The notes beneath the pieces were generated by a model. It did not search any database. It was given only the letters and a program-made list of their open reading frames with translations, and was not told the origin of the DNA. Positions 11,714 through 21,358 of a stretch of 64,000 bases of DNA are shown here, one piece after another (position 1 is the stretch's first letter; each line of letters begins with the position of its first letter). Made by a program: the position numbers and the translations under genes. This stretch comes from Adiantum capillus-veneris (Eukaryota > Streptophyta > Polypodiopsida > Polypodiales > Pteridaceae), in assembly GCA_014529385.2 (NCBI GenBank), contig CM043963.1, forward strand, positions 105,491,912 through 105,555,911. The letters run 5' to 3'.

Positions 11714-12349
11714 CTTCTGATGATCTACAAGATGAAAGTTTGACTGTCATTGAAACCAGTAGCGCCTCACAAGACTATAGCCCACACGATTTGGGGTCAG
11801 AATCATCAGTTGAAATTGACTCCGAGGACAAAGAATCTGAGTTAAATCTTAGTGCAAATGTGGGGACAAACCATTCAGGGCCCAGTTGGTAACCTAGATG
11901 ATAATCTATCCAAGGGAGCAGAAGACACAAGTAGTGATTCATCTAGTGAGTCTTCACTAGAAATCGACCGTAACCGAGAATTAAATAAGAAGAGTAAGAG
12001 ATATAAGAGGCGACGATATCGAGCAAATGTGCGAGCTAGAATAAATGAAAAAAATCTACCGTAGAATGGCTTAATTATATAGGGGCATGTGATGCTTATC
12101 GAAAGTTGGTAGATAACTGGGGTGAATACCTTCAAAGCATTATGTGGTGTAGTCCACAACCCATTGACATCGCACAGCTAGAGGCTACAGAGAAGCCAAA
12201 GTTAGGCCGTACCGTACGGAGACGACAAATCAAGAGTTAGCTCAACAACAAAAGGAATCAGAAGTTAAATCACAGTCCACAGAACAACAGGACCCCACAG
12301 ACTTACACCTGCACATTTCAAATCCTATACCACAGAGGAACGTAAGGTT
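11704..12349 (+). pseudogene. Frameshifted Ser/Glu-rich linker between protease and RT
   Basis: Two short open pieces in different frames (11704-11892 and 11852-12064) keep a common Ser/Asp/Glu-rich and then Lys/Arg-rich composition, so they were once one stretch of polyprotein. From 12065 to 12349 the frame is closed by several stops. No catalytic domain was recognised. Confidence 0.6.
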
Positions 12350-13918
12350 GTGTATACAAAGGCTCAAAGAAAACCTATCGATGGGAGCAATGGAGTCTAT
12401 GATGGTCCAACGATAGTTAAGGAAATAGAGTTAGCAGACCCAAGAGAAGAGTCTAAACCTGTTTTCATTGCCCAAGATCTGAGAGAGACTGAGGAGTGTG
12501 TACTTAAAGAACTTCTCAAGGAATTCAGGGATATATTTGCCTGGACTTATCATGATATGAAAGGTGTTCCACCTTCCGTGGTGCAACACACAATCCCCAT
12601 GAATAGCATGGCTAAACCAGTTCAGCAACGACCCTACCCAATGAATCCTAAATATGCAAAAATCGTTCCAGAAGAGATTGAAAAGCTTGTGGAATGCGGA
12701 TTCATATACCCTATTGAGCACTCAGAATGGGTGTCACCAATAGTGATTGTGCCAAAAAAGAATGGGAAACTCAGAGTGTGCGTGGATCTCAAGAAGGTCA
12801 ATGCCGCCACTAGGAGGGACCATTATCCCTTGCCATATTCAGAACACGTGCTTGAAAGAGTTACAGGGAAGGAAGCTTATAGCTTTTTAGATGGGTACTC
12901 TGGTTACAATCAAATCATAATTGCGATGGAGGACCAAGCTAAAACAACCTTTATAACCGAATTTGGAGTGTTCGCATTTCGTGTTTTGGCTTTTGGCTTA
13001 ACCAATTCCCCTGCTACCTTTCAAAGATTAATAAACACTGCTTTTAGAGAATATTTGAGGGAGTTTTGTGAAGCTTTCTTAGATGACCTTTGTGTTTATT
13101 TCTCTTGGAAAGAACATCTATCATGCTTACGAAAAGTGTTTGAGAAGTGTAGATTGTATCGCATCTCCTTAAACCCTTTCAAATGCTAATTTTGGGTTAA
13201 ACATGGAGTCATTTTAGGGCATATAGTGTCCAAAAATGGGATTTCCACAGATGAGAGCAAAATTAAAGCCATTGTTGAATTGCCACCACCTACAAATTAT
13301 AAAGGAGTTCAAAGGTTCATGGGCCATGTTGGTTATTATCGACGGTTTATTTTAAACTTTTTCGAGAAAGCTCGTCCTTTGTACAAGCTTCTTATTGAGT
13401 TCCAATGGACTACGGAGTGTGACCATGATTATGAGTCGTTGAAAAAGACCTTGACTAGCACTCCTATTCTACGAGTGCCCGATTGGAATGTAATTTTTCA
13501 TGTGCATATTGATACATCGAACTTTGCTATTGGGTGTGTTCTAGCTCAACCAGGAGAACATAAACTGGACTACCCCATTAGCTTTGCAAGTCGTAAGTTG
13601 AATGATGTCGAAAGAAACTACACCACTACAGAGCGAGAAGGTTTAGGTATGATTTATGCAGTGAAGAAATTTCGCTACTACCTTTTGGCCAAAAAGTTTG
13701 TGTTCTATGTTGATCATCAAGCCTTGTTGTATCTAGTAAATAAACCTTGTTCCACGGGAAGAATTACACAATGGTTGTTAATTCTCCTTGAGTTTGATTT
13801 TACCGTTGTGGTGAGACCTGGTAAAAGACATGTCATGGTTGATCATTTGTCTCGCATACCCAATGGTGAAGCCCCTACTGGAGTCGATGATGAATGGCTG
13901 ATACTTCTCTATTCCTAG
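12350..13918 (+). pseudogene. Reverse transcriptase and RNase H of the OTA-like element
   Basis: The frame spans 12350-13918 with a single TAA at 13187-13189. The RT includes the Lys-Lys-x-Gly-Lys-x-Arg-x-Cys-Val-Asp stretch, Phe-Gly-Leu-Thr-Asn-Ser-Pro-Ala-Thr-Phe and the catalytic Phe-Leu-Asp-Asp at 13077-13088, all intact. The part after the stop holds the connection segment (Gly-His-Ile-Val-Ser, Tyr-Tyr-Arg-Arg-Phe) and RNase H with an Asp near 13510, Glu in Thr-Glu-Arg-Glu and Asp-His-Gln. The RNase H ends in the usual Arg-Pro-Gly-Lys..His-Leu-Ser-Arg. At 13894 the polyprotein continues in another frame, so one base has been lost or gained near 13890. RT and RNase H copy the RNA into DNA. 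Confidence 0.85.
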
Positions 13919-15345
13919 TCGAAACCATACCTGAATGGAGTGAGAAGATTGTGAACTTTCTAGTTAATGGTTTTCCACCCAAAGAGCTTTGTAAAGACAG
14001 AGCTCGAAAACTGTTAAAAGAATGTGAACCTTACTCTCTCATTGCGGGAACTCTCTACAGGCTAGGGAAGGATGATATTCTTAGACATTGTGCCCGTGAG
14101 GATGAGTATTTATACATACTGCAAGAAGCCCACATGGGTATAGCCGAAGGAAATTTCTTAGGGGAACTAACAGCTAGAAAGGTGTTGTAATCAGGCTATT
14201 GGTGGCCAACCTTATTTAAGGATGCATCACTTTTTGCAAAGGAATGTGATGAATGCCAACGTTACAAGATCACACAACAAAAGGATAGGATGCCCTTACA
14301 TCTTGTTAAAGTGACTTAACCATTTTAAAAATGGGGTTTGGACTTTGTAGGCCCAATTAGTCCGGCAGCTCATAGCACTCAATTTCGATATATTATCGTT
14401 GCCACTGACTATGTGACAAAGTGGGCAGAAGCCAAGGCGACACATAAGGCCGATGCGAGGTCAACTGCCAAGTTTCTCTTTGAGAACATTATTACAAGAT
14501 TTGGTTGTCCCTTTGAGATTGTGAGTTACAATGGTACTCATTTTATAAATGGAGTAATAAAAGAACTCACTACCAACTTTATGATAGCTCACCATAAATC
14601 CACACCTTATTATCCACAAGCAAATGGCCAAGCTGAGAGCACCAATAAGACCTTAATCTCTATCTTAACCAAAACGGTGGAAGCTCATTGCACAGATTGG
14701 GATGTAAAGCTTACATCAGCTCTATGGGATTATCATACTGCGTATAAAGTTTCCATTAACTGCACACCATTCAAGATGGTGTATGGCCAAGAAGCGGTTA
14801 TGCCATGGGAGTTTGTCGTTCCTAGTCTTCGAGTAGCTTCTCAAGAAGGTTGGGATGGTAACCCCTTAGTTGAGCGATTATATATCCTTGAAAGGCTAGA
14901 TGAAGAGAGGCAATTAGCTGTGCAAAATACACTTGTGGAGAAAGATAGGAGGAAGAAATGGTTTGACCGTCATCTAAAGAACAAAGATATCAATTTTGGT
15001 GATAAAGTCCTTATGTATGGAGTGCGTAACGAAAAGAAAAAGTTGAAATATGCGGGAAAAGGGCCATATAGAGTATGTGAGATCACCCCACAAGGAACCA
15101 TTCATGTGGAGACTCTTGATGGAGTTGCAACCATTGGATTCCTCAATGGGAGCAAATTTAAAAGATACTATGATCCTTTAAGCCAAGAGGAGTTGCATGC
15201 CATCCATACAAAAAAGGCAGCCAAGGCACAAATAGAATTGAAGAAGATACAAGCTCAAGCTGAGGCCAAGGAGCGACAACAACGTATAAGACGAAAACGA
15301 GAGGCTAACCTTGGAGTCACACATGCATTCCACGTTGAAACCGAC
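13894..15345 (+). pseudogene. Integrase of the OTA-like element, catalytic Asp lost
   Basis: Frame 13894-14190, a TAA (14188, probably a former CAA), two further TAA codons near 14318-14330, then 14338 onward, all in one frame. The N-terminal zinc-binding region ends with Cys-Asp-Glu-Cys. The core has the first Asp at 14407-14409 and the Glu at 14635-14637, but the second catalytic Asp, expected in Ser-Asp-Asn-Gly, is Tyr at 14527-14529 (GAC/GAT to TAC). The C-terminal part contains Gly-Pro-Tyr-Arg-Val, the GPY/F module. Integrase joins the cDNA to the host chromosome; this copy could not, even without its stops. Confidence 0.85.
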
Positions 15346-16417
15346 GAGGATTGGTTGGACTCTGACACACGTCTACGATACCCTATTGAGCTAAACAACA
15401 CCTATGGAAAAGTGTTATATAACGCCTTATTGGACACGGGTGCTAAATATAATCTGATATCATATGGGGTGTGGTGTCAGTTAGGGAAGCCACCTCTATC
15501 TGAGAGTATTATCCAAGTCAAGGGTGTCAACAAGAAAAAAACTGCAGTTTTTTGGAATCTGGCACACTTCTGTCAGTTATGACAATGGGGTTGTAGCTCA
15601 AGACTTTTTGGTCATGCCTGTTGGAACTATGGAGGGTAATATAAACCTAGGATGCACGTGGATGATAGCCACCAAATGCACTATTGATTGGGGGACAGGG
15701 GGTGTCACAACACAGAAACCAACTCTTAGCCCTGCCACGCAAGCCATAGTCCCTGAGATATTGTCTCTTAAGGAAATAAAACCCAAAACATTGCATGTCC
15801 AAGAGGTTGAACCATATGTCCCCATAGCCCAAGTCTCTAGAGCTTCAACTGATGTAGCTGAAATAAAGCTTGAGACACACAAGACCCATCCCAATATAAC
15901 AAAGAAAACATACAAGTGGGTCCCTAAAGCTTCTTTAGCAACCATAGCCAATGCTAAAAGACAGGAGCCTGATAAGAGATGTCCCATTCGCCCCAAGAAA
16001 TGTAAAGAAATGTTGCGTTGGATTCCTGAAAAGCTATTGGAAGCCCAAGGCTACTATGAAGGAAATGATCAAATCTGGGTGCCAAAACGTAAATTGTGCT
16101 CTTACTTGTCACCGGGCCCATGTGAGCTCAATCCTGTGGCTCCAAAACAAATTGAAGATCGTGGAGAGGAAAAAATCACGGAATGCGACACACCTGCTCC
16201 AGAGCTAATTTGGGTACCAAAGAAAGAACGATTTGTACCACCTAGCTCAGGAACAGGAAAAGCAAATGAAGCTTCTTGCTCTTCGTGTAGTTCCTATACG
16301 GAAATAGAAGCTTCGACACTACCTCCACCTACCATTGTACATATCCATACAAGCAAGAAAGAGTTTACACGTCCCGTTGTAAGTTCACCACCTACAACGA
16401 TGTTGCAAATAAAATAA
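15346..16417 (+). pseudogene. Second protease-like domain plus W-V-P-K repeat tail, downstream of integrase
   Basis: Directly after the integrase C-terminus the same frame reads into a second retropepsin-like fold: hydrophobic-Leu-Asp-Thr-Gly-Ala at 15433-15444, then Asn-Leu-Ile-Ser. After a +1 frame change within the A/T runs at 15535-15556, the new frame (from about 15524) gives the expected second half, Leu-Gly-Cys-Thr-Trp-Met followed by Ile-Asp-Trp near 15648-15690. The tail is about 230 residues, rich in Lys and Pro, and carries four W-[VI]-P-[KE] motifs (15917, 16019, 16076, 16211). It ends TAA at 16415. Integrase-proximal position and domain order are unlike standard gypsy elements known to me, which carry a single protease between gag and RT. 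The role is unknown; candidates are an inactive structural module or an auxiliary protease. Confidence 0.65.
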
Positions 16418-16799
16418 TGGGAGAGTACCTTACCACCCTTGCAACTAGATGAAACGCATAGAGAGGTCGAAAACTATTGGTTAAAGCCTTCACCTATAAC
16501 AACTTGGAACAACTGGTTTCAAAGGGTGACGACATCATTTCAAACGGTATGATCTACCTAAGGAAGGGGGGAGTGTTTGTTGACATCCATAATTCATTTG
16601 CTTGCCTCTCAACCTTTCTCCCTGACCTCTTAATCTCCAATCTTAGGGAATGTATATATAAAGCCTTATAATCACAAAAACAAAATAAAAAAGTAAAAGA
16701 GCAAGAGCCATAACACAAAATCATAAAAACACATTATGCACAAGAACACGACCCTTGTAATATTTGCACTCTAACCATCATCTATTTGCATGTACAGAT
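16418..16799 (+). other. Spacer downstream of pol
   Basis: No domain was recognised. An in-frame piece at 16477-16671 is open but compositionally unremarkable. Confidence 0.4.
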
Positions 16800-17222
16800 A
16801 TGGCTAGTACGCTAGAGTCATCCACTCCTGCCTTGGGTGAGAGGTACCCTCGTTACTTTTCACAAATGTTTCACATGGTCTTTTCGGTGCTTGCATGTGA
16901 ATGGGATTTGGTAAGTACGCTAGCATGTGAGAGGAATTTTGAGGAGTTAGAGTGGCTGATACGTCTCTTGACCACGACTGATCCATACTTAGTAGAGAGC
17001 ATTTCTCCCATTGCACAAGCCTATCCTTTTGACCAAGATGACTATAGGCGTCTAGTGACCTTCTTAGTGAACATGGGTACCTATGATGAAGAAGAAGATT
17101 TACATGACTACACAGATGGCACATATGGTCTTATGGATGATGACTTTGTTTATCTCAACGAGGAGGATAGGGGTTTAGCCTTAGGGTTTCCCCCTAATCT
17201 CTACAATATCCTATTCCCTTGA
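16800..17222 (+). CDS. Small acidic ORF of unknown function in the OTA-like element
   Basis: An intact frame of 140 codons from the ATG at 16800 to TGA at 17220. The N-terminus is Ser/Thr-rich, the middle has two amphipathic helices with paired Glu and Leu, and the C-terminal 40 residues contain a run of Asp, Glu and Tyr ending in Leu-Tyr-Asn-Ile-Leu-Phe-Pro. It has no signal peptide, membrane helix or zinc motif, so it does not look like an envelope protein, which some relatives carry here. It lies between pol and the 3' LTR in sense orientation, the place where extra ORFs of large gypsy elements are found. That it stayed open while neighbours collected stops may be chance in a short frame. 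Confidence 0.45.
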   Translation: MASTLESSTPALGERYPRYFSQMFHMVFSVLACEWDLVSTLACERNFEELEWLIRLLTTTDPYLVESISPIAQAYPFDQDDYRRLVTFLVNMGTYDEEEDLHDYTDGTYGLMDDDFVYLNEEDRGLALGFPPNLYNILFP

Positions 17223-18588
17223 CTCTCTAGGGGGAGTGCAAATAATTAGGTTAGGATTCCTTATGTTTTTTTTGTTGTTGTGTTCAATAAGTGTTGGTAC
17301 CTTTTCCCACTGATGTGGCTCTTAGAGGTATTCTTTGTGTTTCTTAGTGTGTACAGGAACGTGTTGTTGTTGTTAGGATTTGGACCTTCATGGAATCTTT
17401 ATCTCGACTCACTCTTCAAATCAAGCGCAACCATCGACACAAACAGGTGTTTCTTGTTCATTAGCATTGCCCGTTATCTTTTTGCATCCATGTTTGTCTG
17501 CTTTGATTGTGATTGGTAGCATAATATTCAGCACATTTGCTTAGTATCAAACATTAAATTCAATGTGATTTTTTGTCATAATCACTTGTCTAGATTTAAA
17601 AATCAAGCAGTCCGACTAAGCTAGTTTGACCAAGCTAGGTGTTAGAGATCTTCTCTTAATACCATGGGGAATGCCTTCCTAATAATCAATGGTTAGTTAG
17701 GTTCTTAATCCGATTTAGGCAGCATTGTGTGAAGTGTACTAGAGCTTTCTAGTGGGTTTAGTCCCTATTGACCTTTAGCTTAAGTATTATAAAGGGAGTT
17801 TACTAGTGTGATGAGCCTGGGGAGGGTAACCGTGTTATATGACCCCCCAAAAGTTACACAATTAAAATGCTGAAAATGAACAAACAAAAAATCAAAGTGC
17901 CATAATGTAAAATCTTAAGCTGGAAGAGAAATCTCAGCTTGATTGGGTACTTCACTCACATGTATCGCCTATGGTACTAGAGCCCTAGAGGTTCCCAGTA
18001 TGGGCGCTTTTCCTTGAAAAGCAAAAAACCCAAGGCATACAAAATCAGCACACACATCAAAATTGATTCATTGTGAAAAGACTTTGGGGGGTCAAAGAAA
18101 AGGTAATCAGTCAGGCGATGATTTCATGAGAAATTCCTTTTATCGTAGCTTAACTACAAGGTCTTCTAGGTATAGCCTCTAGTCAGCCCTCGAACATGAA
18201 ATACTTGGCTCTCGCGATTAAACAACTTAATTGACCAGAGAAATTAAGAAGCTTACCCATGGTATTAATAGTCGATCTCTAGTGCCTTTCGACCGTTAAA
18301 TTAGCGACCCTAGACTTGTTTAATTTTTTACCTTTACATCTGTTTATGCATTTGATTATATTGCAATTTAATGTTTATTGCTGACAAATTGTTTAAAATT
18401 CTGTTACCAATCAATTTGTCTGCCTAAAACTGCATATGCTTTTTAATCGCTTATGAGAATGCAATTACTGTGCCAATGTTGTTTGATTTTGCAGTGACTA
18501 AAGAAGGCTAAGGACATTCATCTCAAATGCTCTTCCACCTCGACGAACGAGCTTCAACTCAATAGCTTCCAAGGACGGAATCTACATC
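17223..18588 (+). other. 3' untranslated spacer of the OTA-like element
   Basis: No conserved protein was found. A hydrophobic open stretch at 17280-17519 is too short and irregular to call a membrane protein. The region is AT-rich with many stops. Confidence 0.5.
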
Positions 18589-18601
18589 AGGAAGAGGAGC
18601 A
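18589..18601 (+). other. Polypurine tract of the OTA-like element
   Basis: 'aggaagaggagca' lies immediately before the TG start of the right LTR and would prime plus-strand synthesis. Confidence 0.75.
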
Positions 18602-18923
18602 TGTTAACCCTCACGGCTTACGGACACCCTATCACCTACGACGGACATTGTAACCTACGGCGGACATTGTATTATTTATTTGGTAGAGTCAGGTACCGGG
18701 CTTGTCGGTCCAATAGGAAAAGGGTAAGAGTGATCGCTGATGAGAGGCGCACTCTAACTGGAACATTCAAGGGATTAGTTGGCTAAGCATGGGCGCCCAA
18801 GTGTGAATGGGGCGAGCTCATATAAAAGTCAACTAAACCTAAAATTCACTCATTCTCTCATTTGTGCAATAGAAGAGTGCTCTTGCTCCATCTCCATCTC
18901 CATCTTCTTCTTCTTCACCTCCT

Positions 18924-18962
<39 letters not shown>

Positions 18963-19233
18963 GTAAGAGAGAGAGAGAGAGAGAGAGAGAGTGTGGGCGA
19001 TCGAGCATTACGAAGGCACGGCGGCGGCAAAGCGGTTGAGCGCGACGAAGCGGCGGCTCCTTCTTCTTCGCGGCGAAGAATCCTCCACGAAGCAAGCGTA
19101 GAGCGGTGAGTGACACACCATCGCCTTCTTTGAGCTTACTAGTTTAGGTTTGTTGTATGCTTGGAGCCATTTGTGGCTCGCACACGGTGTATCGGCAAGT
19201 TCCTTGCATTGACACGTGCGACATACGCGCACA
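18602..19233 (+). repeat. 3' LTR of the OTA-like element
   Basis: Starts 'tgttaaccct', ends 'gcgcaca', and matches 5789-6424. It contains the TATA box at 18821-18828 and an interrupted TG/AG microsatellite at 18924-18992. It is followed by the right duplication ctagc (19234-19238). Confidence 0.9.
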
Positions 19234-19238
19234 CTAGC

Positions 19239-19403
19239 ACCCTCTATCCTATACAAAGAGTCAACTTGCAAAGGTCCTTGAACTGATGGAAGAAGGTCTG
19301 AGTGATAACCAGGGCGATGGTCTCACAACAACCAGCATCCGTGAAGTCACACCTTATGCACGTTGGATAAGACACACCCTGAGCCTTGTACGTGCCATAT
19401 TTC
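19239..19403 (-). other. Short pre-insertion segment between the OTA-like and CACTA elements
   Basis: These 165 bases belong to the older locus. On the minus strand 19322-19239 is open and in phase with the exon at 5788 if the OTA-like element and one TSD copy are ignored. Its last bases, 19401-19403 (ttc), are the left CACTA duplication. Confidence 0.45.
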
Positions 19404-19416
19404 CACTACAAGAGGT
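19404..19416 (+). repeat. Left terminal inverted repeat of the CACTA element
   Basis: 'cactacaagaggt' is the exact reverse complement of the last 13 bases of the element (29677-29689). Confidence 0.9.
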
Positions 19417-19423
19417 ACTTCAC

Positions 19424-19520
19424 ATTAGCGACGCTCGCAGTGCGATGCTTAAAAGTGAAAATTCACGGCGTCGCTATGGGCATCGCTAGTTTATTTGTAA
19501 CATAGCGACGCCGACAGGGG
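19424..19520. promoter_or_regulatory. Left subterminal motif cluster (agcgacg/cgtcgct)
   Basis: Several direct and inverted copies of an AGCGACG heptamer follow the left terminus; a larger set precedes the right terminus. In En/Spm such subterminal repeats bind the TNPA-like protein and control excision and transcription. Binding is inferred by analogy. Confidence 0.55.
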
Positions 19521-19603
19521 TAAAAAATAAATCGAGAGCGCCCGAAAACTCAGATCTAAGATCTGAGTTTTCAGCGCTCAAGCAAGCAAAGAGGTAACCC
19601 GCG

Positions 19604-19610
<7 letters not shown>

Positions 19611-19650
<40 letters not shown>

Positions 19651-19824
19651 CTCCACATACACACACACACACACATACACACATGCACACACATATACAC
19701 GAGGAGAGGAAGGAGAGCCAGGTATGCTCCTTCCCTCTCCTCTCTCTCATGTTCCCTTCCCCTCTTTCTCTCTCTCTCCCTCTCTCTCTCACACGCGCAC
19801 ACACACACATACACACATTGTGTT

Positions 19825-19873
<49 letters not shown>

Positions 19874-19941
19874 ACATGCATAAACAAAACACACACACAC
19901 ACACACACACACATGCATAAACAAAGAATGCATACACACAC

Positions 19942-19992
<51 letters not shown>

Positions 19993-20008
19993 AGAGAAGA
20001 AGAAGAGA
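19611..20008. repeat. Compound CT/CA/GA microsatellite field
   Basis: Long (CT)n, (CA)n and (GA)n blocks alternate over 400 bp, including about 38 bases of CT at 19611-19648 and GA blocks at 19830-19871 and 19945-19988. Several open frames here are artefacts of the repeats. Confidence 0.9.
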
Positions 20009-20083
20009 GTTTTAACGTCGTAGGAAACTATCCCAAGAGACCTTAAAGATCTAGCCGACAAGGAGTTGAATTCAAGACGTGTT
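19999..20083. repeat. 85-bp direct repeat, first copy
   Basis: The segment beginning 'gaagaagagagttttaacg' and ending 'tcaagac.tgtt' recurs at about 20185-20269 with only a few changes. Both copies follow CA/GA microsatellite DNA. Confidence 0.8.
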
Positions 20084-20184
20084 ATTCAAGAGGGAAATGG
20101 CATAACCAATCTACCACACTTGAGTGAGAGAAAGGTTATACCATTTTCCTCTTTTTATTGGTACACCCACACACGCACACCTGA

Positions 20185-20269
20185 GAAGAAGAGAGTTTTA
20201 ACGTCGTAGGAAACTATCTCAAGAGACCTTAAAGATCTAGCCGACAAGGAGTTGAAATCAAGACCTGTT
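20185..20269. repeat. 85-bp direct repeat, second copy
   Basis: Second copy of the unit at 19999-20083, about 100 bp downstream, suggesting a duplication by slippage or unequal exchange in the microsatellite field. Confidence 0.8.
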
Positions 20270-20369
20270 GAACAAAGAGAAAGAGAGAGAGAATAAAAAA
20301 CCAAAGAGAGAGAGAGAGGGGGAGAAGACGAAAGAGAGAGGTAAGGGGAGAAAACAAAGAGAGAAAGAG

Positions 20370-20570
20370 ATTATGTTAAAATTTAAATCAGATTAGGTTA
20401 GATTGCACTTAGATTTATGTTTATGTTGAGTTTAAGATTAAGTTAGATTTAGATTTACGTTAGATTAGATTTAGATTTATTTACATCAGATTTAGATTAC
20501 GTTATATTAGATTATATTTAAGTTTATTTTGAGTTTAAGATTAAATAAGATCTAGATTTATGTTCAATCG
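20370..20570. repeat. Degenerate 'ttagatt' heptamer tract
   Basis: About 200 bp are dominated by variants of 'ttagattta'. It resembles simple-sequence decay; it is not the plant telomere repeat (TTTAGGG). Confidence 0.6.
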
Positions 20571-21214
20571 ACCATGCGGACCAGCAATTCCACCTGCATG
20601 TTCGACTGCTGCTGTCGAGAGAGAGAGAGAGCGCACGCACGAGAGCAAATGACGAATTTGAAATTTAAAATTGTGTGATGAAGTGAGGCCCGTTCACATC
20701 TACGCAGCTAGTAGGCCCATTGGTATGTCTTTTACCCTTCAATGGAGCGAATCACCACATCTTCAATTAGGTTAGATTTAAGATTAGATTTTGGATTGAG
20801 TTTTTATATTAGAGTCTACCTTCCAGATTACGGTGAAAAAATTAGAGTTAGATGAACAGTGATCCCTCTCTTCCTCTCTACGGATGCGACCTTAAGCTGG
20901 AAAGCTTTTCAATGGCATGATACTCAGATTGGAGGCCAACACGTAATGTGTTAAGTAATCCCTCGAACAAAGATCTACTGTGAAAAGATGTTAAAATGTT
21001 GTGAAATGCTACAGCTAGAGAAGAGGCAAAGGGGTTTTATCCACAACATGCACTATCATGTAGACGTGGGTGTGTAGATTTCTTGTACCCACAAATATAG
21101 GCATTGACCAATAAAGACGAGATTATAACCGGGTGGTTCTGATCTACGTGCACCTCTAAACCGAGGTGTGCGGGGATTGGACATGAGTAGAGAATGTGAG
21201 ATAGTTTACAGTGT

Positions 21215-21276
<62 letters not shown>

Positions 21277-21358
21277 AAGACGGAGAATGCCAAGAGAAGA
21301 TTAAATTTGTTGTCCAGGATATAAGGTTTTTACCCTCATTATAAGTAGTGACGAGGAT
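20571..21358. other. Untranslated interior of the CACTA element
   Basis: No conserved frame was found; it contains a long (GA)n block at about 21219-21272. It probably held the promoter and first exon of the transposase gene, but no splice or TATA signal is convincing. Confidence 0.4.

Larger units (their letters stand above)
5789..19233 (+). mobile_element. Ty3/gypsy LTR retrotransposon, non-chromoviral (OTA-like), decayed, 13.4 kb
   Basis: A complete element bounded by a perfect 5-bp duplication. Order: 5' LTR, primer site resembling the tRNA-Asp 3' end, 0.8-kb leader, gag with three zinc knuckles, protease, spacer, RT-RNase H, integrase, a second protease-like domain with tail, a small acidic ORF, 1.4-kb spacer, polypurine tract, 3' LTR. 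The tRNA-Asp-type primer site, large size and RT/integrase style fit the non-chromoviral lineages (Athila/Tat/Ogre and relatives). The frame is broken by many stops, mostly explicable as CAA, CAG or CGA to stop by C-to-T change, and at least four frameshifts. The two LTRs differ at about 15 positions outside the microsatellite, nearly all transitions. It cannot encode its own enzymes now. Confidence 0.9.

Noticed and set aside
12350-13918. Endogenous caulimovirus (pararetrovirus) origin for the RT
   Set aside because: LTRs, a 5-bp TSD, integrase and a tRNA-Asp-type primer site are all present, and no movement protein was seen; it is a gypsy retrotransposon.
15530-15560. Possible programmed frameshift at the A and T runs between the halves of the second protease
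   Set aside because: The needed shift is +1 and the runs are not aligned as a -1 slippery heptamer in the incoming frame; a simple one-base insertion in a homopolymer in an already decayed element explains it better.
17280-17519. Envelope-like membrane protein
   Set aside because: Short, starts with GTG, no clear signal peptide or regular membrane helix.
19571-20061. Long open frames on both strands around 19571-20061, and similar ones at 6026-6307 and 18839-19116
   Set aside because: They translate CT/GA/CA dinucleotide repeats into Ser-Leu, Arg-Glu and Thr-His runs; open because of the repeats, not because of a gene.
20370-20570. Interstitial telomere-like repeat
   Set aside because: The unit is a degenerate 'ttagatt', not TTTAGGG or TTAGGG.
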